64,000 nucleotides of DNA from Imperialibacter sp963977595 (GCF_048007035.1 NZ_CP180355.1:310001-374000), one strand, 5' to 3'. Positions 35,902-45,309 are shown, numbered from the stretch's first letter. Numbers and translations: made by a program. Notes: generated by a model from the letters alone, not told the origin.

Positions 35902-37302
35902 TTGAAAAACTTACTCAGGAAAGCTACCGTTATTGCGGGACTGCTCGGTCTTTTCAGCTTTCCTGTGTTTGCTCAGGTGTACAAGCAAAAGCCGCCGGAA
36001 AAAACACGCATCCTGTTTTTACTTGACGCATCCGGAAGTATGCTGGCCAAGCTGGGAAGTGTGCGGCGAATTGATGTGGCTACAAAGCTCCTATCAGACC
36101 TTGTCGACTCCTTGAGTGTCAACCCCAATGTGGAGCTGGCGCTGAGAGTCTACGGTCACCAATATGCCCGGGCTTACAACAACTGCACAGATACCAAGCT
36201 GGAAGTGGGCTTTTCAGCAAAGAACCACCGGGACATCCGGGCCAAGCTCTATCAGCTCACACCGCAGGGCAACACGCCCATTGCGTATTCGCTGGAACAA
36301 ACTGCCAATGACTTCCCCAAAGTTGACGGTTATAGAAATGTAGTCATTATCATTACCGACGGCATAGAAAGCTGCGAAGGTGATCCGTGTGCCGTCTCCA
36401 AAGCACTGCAGTCGAAGAACATCTTTCTGAAGCCCTTCGTTATCGGCCTGGGGTTGGGATTGGAATATGAGAAAAACTTTGAATGCCTGGGTAAGTACTT
36501 CGACGCTACCGACGTGCCCAAGTTCAAAAAGTCGCTCAACGAAGTGCTGAGGCAAACCCTGATGGAAACCACAGCGAGCGTAGAGCTACTCAACGAAAAC
36601 AATGCGCCCATTGTAACAGATGTGAACGTCAGCTTTATCAATACAGTGACACGGCAGTCCGTTTACGACTTCGTGCACTACAGGGACAAACTGGGCCGTC
36701 CCGACTCTGTAATCCTCGATGCGGTGCTCACTTATGACGTGGTGGCCAATACAGTACCCCCTGTAGTAAAAAGAAATGTGGCGCTTGTAGGTGGCATCCA
36801 CAATATAATCGACATCCCTACTCCCCAGGGCAATTTAGTCTTTCAAATGCCCGGCGCCTCAGAGTACGGCAATCCGGTGCAGGCATCAGTACGCCTGCCT
36901 GGTCAAACGCAGAGCCTCAACATCCAAAAACTGACCGAGCCCTTTCTTTACCTGGCTGGCACCTACGACATCGAAGTGCAAACCTTCCCCCGCACCTTTA
37001 TAAGGGGCTATACTATAAAGCCTTCTCAGGACAATTCCATTACCCTTCCCGGGCCAGGGGTTCTCAACCTGACTATGGGCGTGCGGGGCATCGGGAGTCT
37101 CTACAAAATCAACCCCGATGGGTCGCAGGAGTGGGTTTGTAACTTTCCCGGAAATATCACTTCATTTGTTAGCGCTATTCAGCCCGGAGAGTATAAATTT
37201 GTGTTTCGTGCACAAAGCGCAAACGGCAGTAAGTTTACAGAAATAAAGAAATTCAGCATAAGAACTGGTTCCACAGAAACCATCAAACTATACGGTAGAT
37301 GA
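35902..37302 (+). CDS. Exported VWA-domain protein between transketolase halves
   Basis: 466 residues. TTG start, chosen because MKNLLRKATVIAGLLGLFSFPVFAQ is a complete signal peptide. The von Willebrand A domain (about residues 36-215) has the MIDAS motif DASGS at 42-46, the TP of NTPIAYSLE and the ITDG of IIITDGIESC, so it should bind a divalent metal and a partner protein. The C-terminal half is beta-rich. The gene starts 12 bases after transketolase N and overlaps transketolase C by four bases (ATGA), so all three are translated from one message although this product is periplasmic. Confidence 0.82.
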   Translation: MKNLLRKATVIAGLLGLFSFPVFAQVYKQKPPEKTRILFLLDASGSMLAKLGSVRRIDVATKLLSDLVDSLSVNPNVELALRVYGHQYARAYNNCTDTKLEVGFSAKNHRDIRAKLYQLTPQGNTPIAYSLEQTANDFPKVDGYRNVVIIITDGIESCEGDPCAVSKALQSKNIFLKPFVIGLGLGLEYEKNFECLGKYFDATDVPKFKKSLNEVLRQTLMETTASVELLNENNAPIVTDVNVSFINTVTRQSVYDFVHYRDKLGRPDSVILDAVLTYDVVANTVPPVVKRNVALVGGIHNIIDIPTPQGNLVFQMPGASEYGNPVQASVRLPGQTQSLNIQKLTEPFLYLAGTYDIEVQTFPRTFIRGYTIKPSQDNSITLPGPGVLNLTMGVRGIGSLYKINPDGSQEWVCNFPGNITSFVSAIQPGEYKFVFRAQSANGSKFTEIKKFSIRTGSTETIKLYGR

Positions 37303-38261
37303 CGAAATTTGAAATACTCGGAAAAAACGACACCCGCTCCGGCTTCGGAGTAGGCTTGCTAGAGGCTGGCCAGCAAAATCCCAATGTGGTTGCTCTTTGC
37401 GCCGACCTCATTGGCTCATTAAAAATGGATGCCTTTATTAAGGAGTTTCCAGAACGATTTTTTCAGGTAGGTATTGCCGAAGCCAATATGATGGGCATTG
37501 CTGCTGGCCTTACTATAGGAGGCAAGATTCCTTTCACCGGTACTTTCGCCAACTTTTCTACAGGAAGAGTCTATGATCAGATTCGTCAGTCAATTGCCTA
37601 TTCAGGAAAAAACGTGAAGATATGCGCCTCGCATGCAGGCGTAACCCTCGGAGAAGACGGTGCTACGCACCAGATCCTCGAAGACATTGGTATGATGAAG
37701 ATGCTGCCAGGCATGACAGTTATCAATCCTTGCGACTACAACCAAACCAGACAGGCTACCGTGGCTATTGCCAAATATGAAGGGCCTGTGTACCTCCGCT
37801 TTGGAAGACCGAAAGTCCCAATCTTTATAAAAGAGGACTTACCTTTCGTGATTGGGAAGGCGCTGAAGCTGGTTGAAGGAAGCGACGTCAGCATTTTCGC
37901 TACTGGTCACCTGGTTTGGGAGGCTGTTCTGGCAGAAGAAATACTAAGAGAGAAGGGTATTAGTGCCGAAATCATTAACATTCACACCATTAAACCACTC
38001 GATGAGAAAGCAATCCTTGACTCGGTGGCCAAAACCGGTTGCGCAGTGTCTGCTGAAGAGCATCAGATGAACGGCGGCCTTGGTGACAGCATCGCCCAAA
38101 CCCTTGCAACACACAACCCGCTACCTCAGGAATTTGTTGCTGTGAAGGATAGCTTTGGAGAAAGTGGTGTACCTGAGCAGTTGATGGAAAAATATGGATT
38201 AAATGCTGCTCATATTGTGAAAGCAGCGCTGAAGGCAATTGACAGAAAGCGTAAGAAATAA
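37299..38261 (+). CDS. Transketolase, C-terminal (pyrimidine-binding) subunit
   Basis: 320 residues, homologous to the PYR and C-terminal domains of transketolase/DXS. The catalytic glutamate lies in FQVGIAEANMMGIAAGL (about residue 61), and the C-terminal domain follows (SIFATGHLVWEAVLAEEIL, EEHQMNGGLGDSIAQTL). It completes the N-terminal subunit at 35038. Its start overlaps the VWA gene, giving tight translational coupling. A bidirectional-looking terminator follows 51 bases downstream. Confidence 0.9.
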   Translation: MTKFEILGKNDTRSGFGVGLLEAGQQNPNVVALCADLIGSLKMDAFIKEFPERFFQVGIAEANMMGIAAGLTIGGKIPFTGTFANFSTGRVYDQIRQSIAYSGKNVKICASHAGVTLGEDGATHQILEDIGMMKMLPGMTVINPCDYNQTRQATVAIAKYEGPVYLRFGRPKVPIFIKEDLPFVIGKALKLVEGSDVSIFATGHLVWEAVLAEEILREKGISAEIINIHTIKPLDEKAILDSVAKTGCAVSAEEHQMNGGLGDSIAQTLATHNPLPQEFVAVKDSFGESGVPEQLMEKYGLNAAHIVKAALKAIDRKRKK

Positions 38262-38301
38262 AGGATAAAATCAACTTTTTTGAATTTTCCGTTCACTATT
38301 T

Positions 38302-38340
38302 GAAACAAAAGAGGGCTCCAATTGGAGCCCTTTTCGTTTC
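38302..38340 (+). terminator. Strong terminator after transketolase
   Basis: GGGCTCCA and TGGAGCCC (38313-38330, an 18-base palindrome) with TTTT following. GAAAC and GTTTC flank it (38302-38306, 38336-38340). The arms work on both strands. Confidence 0.85.
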
Positions 38341-38539
38341 ATGACCAGCTTAACCTTACATCCTCCGCATAGATGCAAACCCGATTTAATGGGGGCTTTG
38401 CCTTCCATATAGTCTCTTTTCTTCCAAGTATCTCCAAATTCTTACGTAAGGAACCTGCCATGTGAAGACAAAGACAAAGATCATCCGACACAAGTAAGGA
38501 GGGTTTCCTAAAGTCAACTTTTAGGGCTAAAGAGTGACA

Positions 38540-38547
38540 TACCTTTG
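38540..38547 (+). promoter_or_regulatory. Candidate -7 box TACCTTTG for ompA-like gene
   Basis: Exact TAnnTTTG match, 22 bases before the ATG at 38570. A TTTTTA string at 38519-38523 is the only -33-like sequence at about the right distance. Confidence 0.5.
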
Positions 38548-38569
38548 AGACATCAAATCTCTCAGTTAT

Positions 38570-40603
38570 ATGAATCGTTTAGTTACAACGCTTGCTCTAC
38601 TTCTTTTCACAGCCACCACAACGGTCGCCCAACAAATACAATGGGCATCGGCAGTAGACTATCAATACAACCAGTTTGCCGAAGCAGAATATGCTGGTCA
38701 CTCGGCCACCGGAGAGCCTGATGCTTTTCCTCTTGGCTTTTTAAGTCCAAAGGCATTCAGATTAAAAAACGAGAAGGCATTTGGCTCATTAATGCTTGAG
38801 TTCGACAAGCCACAGGCGGTTCAGCAACTGTTAATAATAGAAAGCCACATGCCAGGTAGAGTAACCAAGATTGCTCTTTTGGACGAAGTTGGAAACAAGT
38901 ACCCAATTTATAATAAAGAGGCAGCCAACGTTGATGAAAGATTCCGCACCCTGCTTATCAGTATCCCTGTGACTTACTACGCTGTGAAGAGAGTTGAGAT
39001 AGTGGTGGACACGGAGTCAATAGAAGGATGGGCACAAATAGACGCTGTAGGTATATCTAACACAGCGTCGGTTTCAGACATCAAAAAATCATTACAGGAA
39101 AAATACGGCAGACTTAATTTCAAAGACGAGATCTTTTTCACGGCTGCCAAAGAAAACCTTGGAGGAACTGTCAACTCGCTTTTCCCTGAAGCTAAGCCAA
39201 TCATCTCCGCTGACGGAAAGACCCTTTACTTCGCCAGACAAAACAGCGACGGAAATGTTGGCGGCCAATCGGACGATCAGGATATTTATGTGTCGTACTT
39301 TGAAAACGGAGCCTGGACAGAAGCTGAAAATATTGGTGAACCTTTAAACGACAGGTTTGCGAATGGTGTATGTAGTGTTAGCCCAGATGGTAACACCCTC
39401 CTGCTGATGAATTCATACAGCGAGGCGGGTGCTACCCAGCGGGGAGTGTCTATCTCTAGAAAAACATCTTTTGGCTGGGAAGCACCAGAGCCGGTAGTTA
39501 TCAACAACTTTGAGCCTAAAGGAAAATACCTTGACTTCTTTATGAGCGCCAGTGAAGAGGCATTGATCATGGCTTATCAGGCAAAAGATGGAGGGTATGG
39601 CGATCAGGATCTTTATGTGAGCATCAAGCAGGGTAACAACACCTATGCTAAGCCAAGAAATCTTGGAAAAATCCTCAACACCAACAAAGCCGAGTTCAGC
39701 CCCTTCCTTGCACCTGACAACAAGACTTTATACTTCGCCAGCAACGGGCATGGCGGTATGGGTGGCAGCGACATCTTTTACACAAAAAGACTGGACGATA
39801 GCTGGACCAAATGGAGCACCCCAGTAAACATGGGTTCTAACATCAACACGCCGGAATGGGACGCTTACTACTCCATCTCAGCTGATGGCAGCAAAGCATT
39901 CTTTACTTCCAGTGATGAGAGCAGTGTTGGTGCAAGAGACATCTACTCTATTTCTCTGGAAAATGAATTGAAGCCGGAGCCGGTAATGTTGGTAAGAGGA
40001 AAGGTTTTCAACAGCAAAACCAACGAACCTATTATGGCGGACATCGTCTTTGAAACCTACTTTGAAGGTGTAAAAGAAGGCATGGCTAGTCCGGATAGTA
40101 AGACGATGGAATACAAAGCCATTCTAAGCCGTGGTAATAAATACAGAATTCTGGCTTATGCAGAGGGCTATATGCCGCTAGACATTGGTATTGACGTGCA
40201 GTCGTTCGACACTTATTCTGAACTCCACAAGGATATTTACCTGGATCCGATAGCGCTTGGCGACCTGATCACATTCAACAATATTTTATTCAACAAATCC
40301 ACCCCGGAATTGTTACCTGAGTCGGGCACTGACCTGGCCATGCTGGAAACACTGCTGAGAGAGAATCCCAATATGGTGATTGAATTGGCAGGCCACACAG
40401 ACAGTTGGGGTGATGTGAGTAAGAATTTCAAACTATCGCAAGAACGTGTGGAGGTAGTGAAAAACTACCTGACCATGAGAGGCATTGACGCAAGAAGATT
40501 GCAAGCAAAAGGCTACGGAGGCAGCCAGCCAGTAGCCAGCAACGCCACCGAAGACTCGAGACAGCTTAACCGACGAGTGGAAGTTAAAGTATTAAAGAAT
40601 TAA
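38570..40603 (+). CDS. OmpA-family protein with PD40 repeats (PorE-like)
   Basis: 677 residues. Signal peptide (TLALLLFTATTTVAQ), an N-terminal jelly-roll-like region, then at least five PD40 blades (PIISADGKTLYFARQNSDG, GKTLYFASNGHGGMGGSDIFYTKRLDD). A regulatory-like insertion is followed by an OmpA peptidoglycan-binding domain (ELAGHTDSWGDVSKNFKLSQ ... GYGGSQPVASNATEDSRQLNRRVEVK). This domain order without a TPR resembles the PorE family of gliding and T9SS outer-membrane proteins, but it could also be an unrelated PD40-OmpA protein. The terminator at 40642-40669 ends it. Confidence 0.8.
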   Translation: MNRLVTTLALLLFTATTTVAQQIQWASAVDYQYNQFAEAEYAGHSATGEPDAFPLGFLSPKAFRLKNEKAFGSLMLEFDKPQAVQQLLIIESHMPGRVTKIALLDEVGNKYPIYNKEAANVDERFRTLLISIPVTYYAVKRVEIVVDTESIEGWAQIDAVGISNTASVSDIKKSLQEKYGRLNFKDEIFFTAAKENLGGTVNSLFPEAKPIISADGKTLYFARQNSDGNVGGQSDDQDIYVSYFENGAWTEAENIGEPLNDRFANGVCSVSPDGNTLLLMNSYSEAGATQRGVSISRKTSFGWEAPEPVVINNFEPKGKYLDFFMSASEEALIMAYQAKDGGYGDQDLYVSIKQGNNTYAKPRNLGKILNTNKAEFSPFLAPDNKTLYFASNGHGGMGGSDIFYTKRLDDSWTKWSTPVNMGSNINTPEWDAYYSISADGSKAFFTSSDESSVGARDIYSISLENELKPEPVMLVRGKVFNSKTNEPIMADIVFETYFEGVKEGMASPDSKTMEYKAILSRGNKYRILAYAEGYMPLDIGIDVQSFDTYSELHKDIYLDPIALGDLITFNNILFNKSTPELLPESGTDLAMLETLLRENPNMVIELAGHTDSWGDVSKNFKLSQERVEVVKNYLTMRGIDARRLQAKGYGGSQPVASNATEDSRQLNRRVEVKVLKN

Positions 40604-40641
40604 AGATCCAGTGATGGAAAGAGAGTAGTTTACTAGAAAGG

Positions 40642-40669
40642 ACCCCGGCAGTGTCGGGGTTCTTTTTTT
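40642..40669 (+). terminator. Terminator after the OmpA gene
   Basis: ACCCCG (40642-40647) and CGGGGT (40655-40660) form the stem, followed by TC and a seven-T run (40663-40669). Confidence 0.8.
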
Positions 40670-40689
40670 GTATGCAGTGCAACAGTGTC

Positions 40690-40783
40690 GGCACCGCCCC
40701 AAGCGGTCAGCCACGGTTGGAGTAAACCTCTGAAAACGTTTTTTTCAATGACTCGGCTCAGTAATCCAGCAACTGACGGCTCC
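40690..40783. repeat. 94-bp direct repeat, copy 1
   Basis: Runs from GGCACCGCC to GGCTCC without a gap relative to copy 2 at 40849-40942, with about four-fifths identical bases, including an unbroken shared run TAAACCTCTGAAAACG continued by six T. Translated on the minus strand, both copies give a related peptide with KNVFRGL. Confidence 0.7.
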
Positions 40784-40848
40784 AGAGCAATAGCCATCTG
40801 GACGTACCGACGCCTTGCCACAACAGCGGCTCGATCATCAGCAGCGTA

Positions 40849-40942
40849 GGCACCGCCTTTAGCGCTCAGGCACAGTTGGATTAAACCTCTGAAAACGTTT
40901 TTTCTAATGGTTTGGTCAAGTAATCCGGCGGTTGATGGCTCC
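40849..40942. repeat. 94-bp direct repeat, copy 2
   Basis: Second gap-free copy, 159 bases after the first. Its right end lies 34 bases before the -33 element of the aminotransferase gene. Confidence 0.7.
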
Positions 40943-40975
40943 GACGCTTTTTTGCCTGGCCGGAGAGGAGCCCTG

Positions 40976-41004
40976 TTGAATTGCCTCATTTCTCCCTACC
41001 TTTG
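40976..41004 (+). promoter_or_regulatory. Promoter of the aminotransferase gene, probably leaderless
   Basis: TTG at 40976-40978, 18 bases, TACCTTTG at 40997-41004: a textbook Bacteroidetes -33/-7 pair. The aminotransferase ATG is at 41009, where the transcription start should fall, so its mRNA may lack a 5' leader. Confidence 0.65.
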
Positions 41005-41008
41005 CCGC

Positions 41009-42193
41009 ATGCTTTCCAACAGACAACTCTTCCAGCAGCATCTCGCCCAAACTTCAGAGTTTCCTTTGATGACCGAAGTGGAAAAAGCCGAAGGCATCTA
41101 TCTCTTCACCCCGGAGGGAAAAAGAATCATTGACCTGATCTCGGGCATTGGCGTCAGCAACATCGGGCACCGCCACCCAAAAGTGGTGGCCGCCATCAAT
41201 GAGCAAGTAGATAAATACCTCCATGTAATGGTTTACGGAGAGTTTGTTGAAAGCCCACAGGTAAAATTGGCCAAGGCCCTGGCTGACACCCTTCCCGCCC
41301 CGCTCGACAATGTCTTTTTGGTTAACTCCGGCAGCGAGGCAGTGGAAGGCGCCCTCAAACTCGCCAAGCGCTTCACAGGCAAGCCCAATCTGGTTTCCTG
41401 CTTCTCATCTTACCATGGCAGTAGCCACGGCGCATTGTCAGTAACCGGCGACGAAGGCTTCAAACAAAAGTTCAGGCCACTGCTTCCCGGCATTAAGCAC
41501 ATCACTTTTGGGCATACCCCAGACCTGGACACAATCGACGGTCAGACAGCTGCCGTCATTATAGAAACCGTGCAAGGCGAAGCTGGCGTAAAATCCGCTA
41601 CCCGGGAGTATTTCAAGGCCTTAAGGCAGCGATGCACCGAAACCGGCACCCTTCTCATACTAGACGAAATTCAGTGCGGCTTTGGCAGAACCGGCAGCTT
41701 CTGGGCATTTGAGCAGTACGACATTGTGCCCGATATTGTGGTGGCGGCAAAAGGCATGGGCGGCGGCATGCCCATAGGCGCTTTCATTTCTTCCAAAAAG
41801 ATCATGCACGTGCTTACCGACAACCCCGTGCTTGGACATATCACCACTTTTGGGGGCCACCCTGTTTCAGCGGCAGCTTCGTTGGCAACCCTTGAAATAA
41901 TTCTGGAAGAAAAGCTTTACAGCGAAGCGGAAAACAAAGCAGCCCTTTTTAAGAAACTCCTGCAGCACCCATCCATTCTTGAAATAAGAAACAAGGGACT
42001 AATGATGGCAGTCCAGTTTGAAAGTTTTGATATACTAAAACCAATTCTCGATCTTTGCCTTGAACGAGGTGTGCTTTCCGACTGGTTTCTTTTCAACAAC
42101 AGTGCCATGCGAATTGCCCCTCCTCTTACCATAGACACCACACAGATTGAGGAAGCCTGTGAAATAATATTGGGCGCCATCAAAGACGCATAG
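41009..42193 (+). CDS. Class III PLP-dependent aminotransferase
   Basis: 394 residues, fold-type I aminotransferase of the ornithine/GABA/4-aminobutyrate class. The PLP-binding parts are visible: SGSEAVEGALKLAKRFTGKPN, LLILDEIQCGFGRTGSFWAFE, and the lysine in VAAKGMGGGMPIGAF that forms the aldimine. The frame is open upstream to 40907, but ATG 41009 follows a consensus promoter and gives the normal N-terminus (MLSNRQLFQQHLAQ). Substrate specificity (for example ornithine, acetylornithine or 4-aminobutyrate) is not decidable by eye. Confidence 0.85.
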   Translation: MLSNRQLFQQHLAQTSEFPLMTEVEKAEGIYLFTPEGKRIIDLISGIGVSNIGHRHPKVVAAINEQVDKYLHVMVYGEFVESPQVKLAKALADTLPAPLDNVFLVNSGSEAVEGALKLAKRFTGKPNLVSCFSSYHGSSHGALSVTGDEGFKQKFRPLLPGIKHITFGHTPDLDTIDGQTAAVIIETVQGEAGVKSATREYFKALRQRCTETGTLLILDEIQCGFGRTGSFWAFEQYDIVPDIVVAAKGMGGGMPIGAFISSKKIMHVLTDNPVLGHITTFGGHPVSAAASLATLEIILEEKLYSEAENKAALFKKLLQHPSILEIRNKGLMMAVQFESFDILKPILDLCLERGVLSDWFLFNNSAMRIAPPLTIDTTQIEEACEIILGAIKDA

Positions 42194-42255
42194 CCCTGGT
42201 GTTGCTATCATCAAAACATTAATTAATATTACCGGCCACTAAGGCTCGTCTATTT

Positions 42256-43773
42256 ATGGAAGACATAGGAAAAGTAGAACTTCGTGCTTTAAAATCATCT
42301 GACTATCAGGGGCTGAAAGACTCCATGATTGCCGCCTACCCAAACTGGCCGGGTGCGTTTTGGGGTGAACAGCATATTGAAACCTTGCTAAGGATATTCC
42401 CAAAAGGTCAGATCGCTATTTTTGTTGATGATGAACTGGCAGGATGTGCACTGTCACTTATTGTGACATATGAACATTTCGGCGATTCGCACACCTATCA
42501 GGAAATAACGGGCAATTACACTTTCAATACCCACACCCCTAAGGGTGACGTTCTTTATGGTATTGATCTGTTTATAAAGCCGGAATACAGGGGGCTGCGG
42601 CTGGGGAGAAGGCTCTATGATGCCCGCAAGTCGCTTTGCGAAGACCTCAACCTGAAAGCGATCATCTTTGGGGGAAGAATACCCAAATACCATGAGTATG
42701 CAAAGGATTTGAGCCCCAAGGAATACATCCAAAAGGTCAAATTCAAGGAAATCTACGACCCGACGCTGACCTTCCAGCTCTCAAACGACTTCCACGTAAA
42801 AAAGGTGCTGGTCAACTATTTGCCTGGCGACAAAGAGTCGAAAGACTATGCAGTTCTGCTGCAATGGGACAATATTTACTACGAAAAAGGTGCCAGGAAG
42901 CTCCTGGACAAATCAATCGTAAGACTTGGCCTGGTGCAGTGGCAAATGAGGCTCTATAAAGATATCGACGACCTTTTTGAGCAAGTAGAGTTTTTTGTGG
43001 ACGCCACATCAGCGTATAAAAGTGATTTTGCCCTCTTCCCGGAGTTCTTTAATGCCCCGCTGATGGCAGCACACAACAACCTCAGCGAAGCGGCTGCAAT
43101 AAGAAAGCTTGCCGAGCATACCGATGAAATCAGAGACCGGTTTATTCAGTTAGCGATAAGCTACAATGTGAATATTATCACAGGCAGCATGCCCTCCATG
43201 CGGGGCGACAAGCTTTTTAATGAAGGTTTTGTTTGTCGGAGAAATGGCACATACGATAGCTACGAAAAAATACACGTGACACCTGATGAGGCCAAGTTCT
43301 GGGGCCTCACCGGTGGTAAGAAAGTAGAAGTCTTTGAAACCGACTGCGGCCCTATTGGTGTCCTTATCTGTTACGATTCTGAGTTTCCTGAGCTTTCGAG
43401 GATACTGGCCGCTCAGGGGATGAAAATCCTGTTCGTTCCTTTCCTTACCGACACCCAGAATGGCTACGGCAGGGTGCGTTATTGTTGTCGGGCCAGGGCG
43501 ATTGAAAACGAATGTTATGTGGCTATTGCCGGCAGCGTAGGCAACCTCCCTAAGGTGTCGAACATGGACATCCAATTCGCACAGTCGGCTGTGTTCACTC
43601 CCAGCGATTTCTCCTTCCCCACCAACGGTATCAAGGCGGAAGCAACACCCAACACAGAGATGATTCTGGTAGCCGACGTTGACCTCGACCTGCTGAAAGA
43701 GCTGCACAACTTTGGCTCAGTACGTAACCTGAAGGACAGAAGGACTGATATTTATGATGTGATCAAGAAGTAG
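42256..43773 (+). CDS. GNAT acetyltransferase fused to carbon-nitrogen hydrolase
   Basis: 505-residue fusion. Residues 1-200 are a GNAT domain (FIKPEYRGLRLGRRLYDAR). Residues 220-500 are a nitrilase-superfamily domain with the catalytic triad: glutamate in FALFPEFFNAPL, lysine in YEKIHVTP and cysteine in LICYDSEFPEL. Such GNAT-nitrilase proteins are widespread in Bacteroidota and may act as amidases that also acetylate. The start gives a normal GNAT N-terminus. A long hairpin lies 13 bases after the stop. Confidence 0.87.
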   Translation: MEDIGKVELRALKSSDYQGLKDSMIAAYPNWPGAFWGEQHIETLLRIFPKGQIAIFVDDELAGCALSLIVTYEHFGDSHTYQEITGNYTFNTHTPKGDVLYGIDLFIKPEYRGLRLGRRLYDARKSLCEDLNLKAIIFGGRIPKYHEYAKDLSPKEYIQKVKFKEIYDPTLTFQLSNDFHVKKVLVNYLPGDKESKDYAVLLQWDNIYYEKGARKLLDKSIVRLGLVQWQMRLYKDIDDLFEQVEFFVDATSAYKSDFALFPEFFNAPLMAAHNNLSEAAAIRKLAEHTDEIRDRFIQLAISYNVNIITGSMPSMRGDKLFNEGFVCRRNGTYDSYEKIHVTPDEAKFWGLTGGKKVEVFETDCGPIGVLICYDSEFPELSRILAAQGMKILFVPFLTDTQNGYGRVRYCCRARAIENECYVAIAGSVGNLPKVSNMDIQFAQSAVFTPSDFSFPTNGIKAEATPNTEMILVADVDLDLLKELHNFGSVRNLKDRRTDIYDVIKK

Positions 43774-43785
43774 GTAGCGCCTTTC

Positions 43786-43841
43786 CTGATTTCCCGTCTT
43801 CATTTACCCCGGCCCTAAAGGGTGCGAAGACGGGAAATCAG
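43786..43841. terminator. Bidirectional hairpin with conserved loop, copy 1
   Basis: Perfect 16-base arms CTGATTTCCCGTCTTC (43786-43801) and GAAGACGGGAAATCAG (43826-43841) between two convergent genes. The 24-base loop contains TTTACCCC, one base, GCCCTAAAGGG, almost the same as the loop at 62810-62833, although the arms differ. Confidence 0.65.
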
Positions 43842-43900
43842 TTGGCTCCCTTTTGGGGCGCCCGGCTTAGGGTTGGGGCAAAACGACTGATTTTTCACTT

Positions 43901-45199
43901 TCAAACAGGATACTCATAGCCCTTCCGATACTCCCTTGACAGCAGCTTATTCGCTTCAGGATCGTTGATCACCTCCTGCTTGTCGCCATCCCATTCGATA
44001 CTGCGGCCTGCCTTGGCAGAGACCATTGCCAGCAAGCTGATATTGGTCGCCAGTTGCCCGTTGATCATCGGGTTGATCGTCTGCCCTTTGCTCTCAATCA
44101 CTTTCAGGAAGTCAGTCCATAGCTCTTTGATGTTTTGCTGGTCAGGCTCATGCAGCACCGGATCAACATGGATCGTCTCCTTGTTCTTGTTGACAGGGTA
44201 AAACGTCCAGCCATCAATCCATCCCAGGTGTAGCACACCTTCGGTGCCATAGAAGTAGCAGCCAACATCTGGCCCCTCCTGGCGGTTGCCGGCGTAGTTT
44301 CGGTTTTCCCAGTGCAAGGTAAATGACTCAAAGTCGTACACAGCTATCTGCGTATCTGCAGCGTCGGTGCTGTCTTCCCTGATGCGGCGTGCAGTACTGG
44401 AATAAATCCTTTTTGGTGCTTTTTCTTCTGTCCACCACAGCACCTGGTCGAACCAGTGCACACCCCAGTCGCTGATGGTGCCATTGGCAAAGTTAAGGTG
44501 CTGACGGAATCCTCTGGGGTGGATTGTCTTATTGAACGGAACCAACTGAGCGGGCCCACAATACATCTCCCAGTCCATACCCTCCGGGGCTTCCGAATTG
44601 GGTGTAATCTTGCCCGGACCGCCGCCATAGTTGATAAAGCATTTCACACTGCCGATTTTCCCCAGCTTCCCCGAGCGCAAAAACTCATTGGCTGAGATAT
44701 TGTGTGGTGATGCTCTGCGATGCAACCCGATTTGCACCACTTTTCCTGAAGCGGCAGCAGCCTTCACCATGGCTTTTCCTTCATTGATGGTGTGACAAAT
44801 AGGTTTTTCGCAGTAAACATGGGCGCCGCTTTTCAAAGCGTCAATCGCAGCCAGGGCATGCCAGTGATCAGGCGTGGCCACAATCACAATCTCCGGCTTT
44901 TCCTTCTGCAGCATTTCCCGATAGTTTGTATAAGGCTTCGGCTTATTGCCTGTCAGCTTTTCCACTTTTTCAATAGCAGGCATCAGCTGGTTTTTGTCTA
45001 CATCGGCCATGCCCACCACTTTGCTTCTGCCAGAAGCCATGGCCTCCCCCAGGATGTTCATACCCCACCAGCCAGAGCCGATGAGTGCGACTTTGTAAGT
45101 AGCTTGTTGCCTGGCAATGCCCATGAGCGGCATAGCTGAAAATGCGGCGCTGGCAGCGATGCCAGCAGTGGTTGTTTTAATAAAATATCGTCTGTCCAT
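43901..45199 (-). CDS. Tat-exported Gfo/Idh/MocA-family oxidoreductase
   Basis: 432 residues. The N-terminus has a twin-arginine signal (DRRYFIKTTTAGIAASAAF), followed by a Rossmann fold GSGWWGMN (residue ~37), the EKP motif in HVYCEKPICHTINEG and the C-terminal alpha-beta domain with IYSSTARRIREDSTDAADTQ. Family members oxidise or reduce sugars, inositols or glycosidic bonds with NAD(P). Export suggests a periplasmic sugar substrate, and a cofactor must be exported with it. Confidence 0.85.
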   Translation of the reverse strand: MDRRYFIKTTTAGIAASAAFSAMPLMGIARQQATYKVALIGSGWWGMNILGEAMASGRSKVVGMADVDKNQLMPAIEKVEKLTGNKPKPYTNYREMLQKEKPEIVIVATPDHWHALAAIDALKSGAHVYCEKPICHTINEGKAMVKAAAASGKVVQIGLHRRASPHNISANEFLRSGKLGKIGSVKCFINYGGGPGKITPNSEAPEGMDWEMYCGPAQLVPFNKTIHPRGFRQHLNFANGTISDWGVHWFDQVLWWTEEKAPKRIYSSTARRIREDSTDAADTQIAVYDFESFTLHWENRNYAGNRQEGPDVGCYFYGTEGVLHLGWIDGWTFYPVNKNKETIHVDPVLHEPDQQNIKELWTDFLKVIESKGQTINPMINGQLATNISLLAMVSAKAGRSIEWDGDKQEVINDPEANKLLSREYRKGYEYPV

Positions 45200-45260
45200 G
45201 GGTGTAGCAGGTATCGTTTTAATGTGAAGAGAAAAGCTATAAAAAACTCAAATAAATGAC

Positions 45261-45272
45261 CAACAATTGTTG
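45261..45272. promoter_or_regulatory. Palindrome CAACAATTGTTG upstream of the oxidoreductase
   Basis: Perfect 12-base palindrome 62 bases upstream of the minus-strand start. A binding site is possible, with no other support. Confidence 0.3.
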
Positions 45273-45309
45273 ACTACTGGAAATTTCAGGTGACGTCAGG
45301 CAACCTGAG

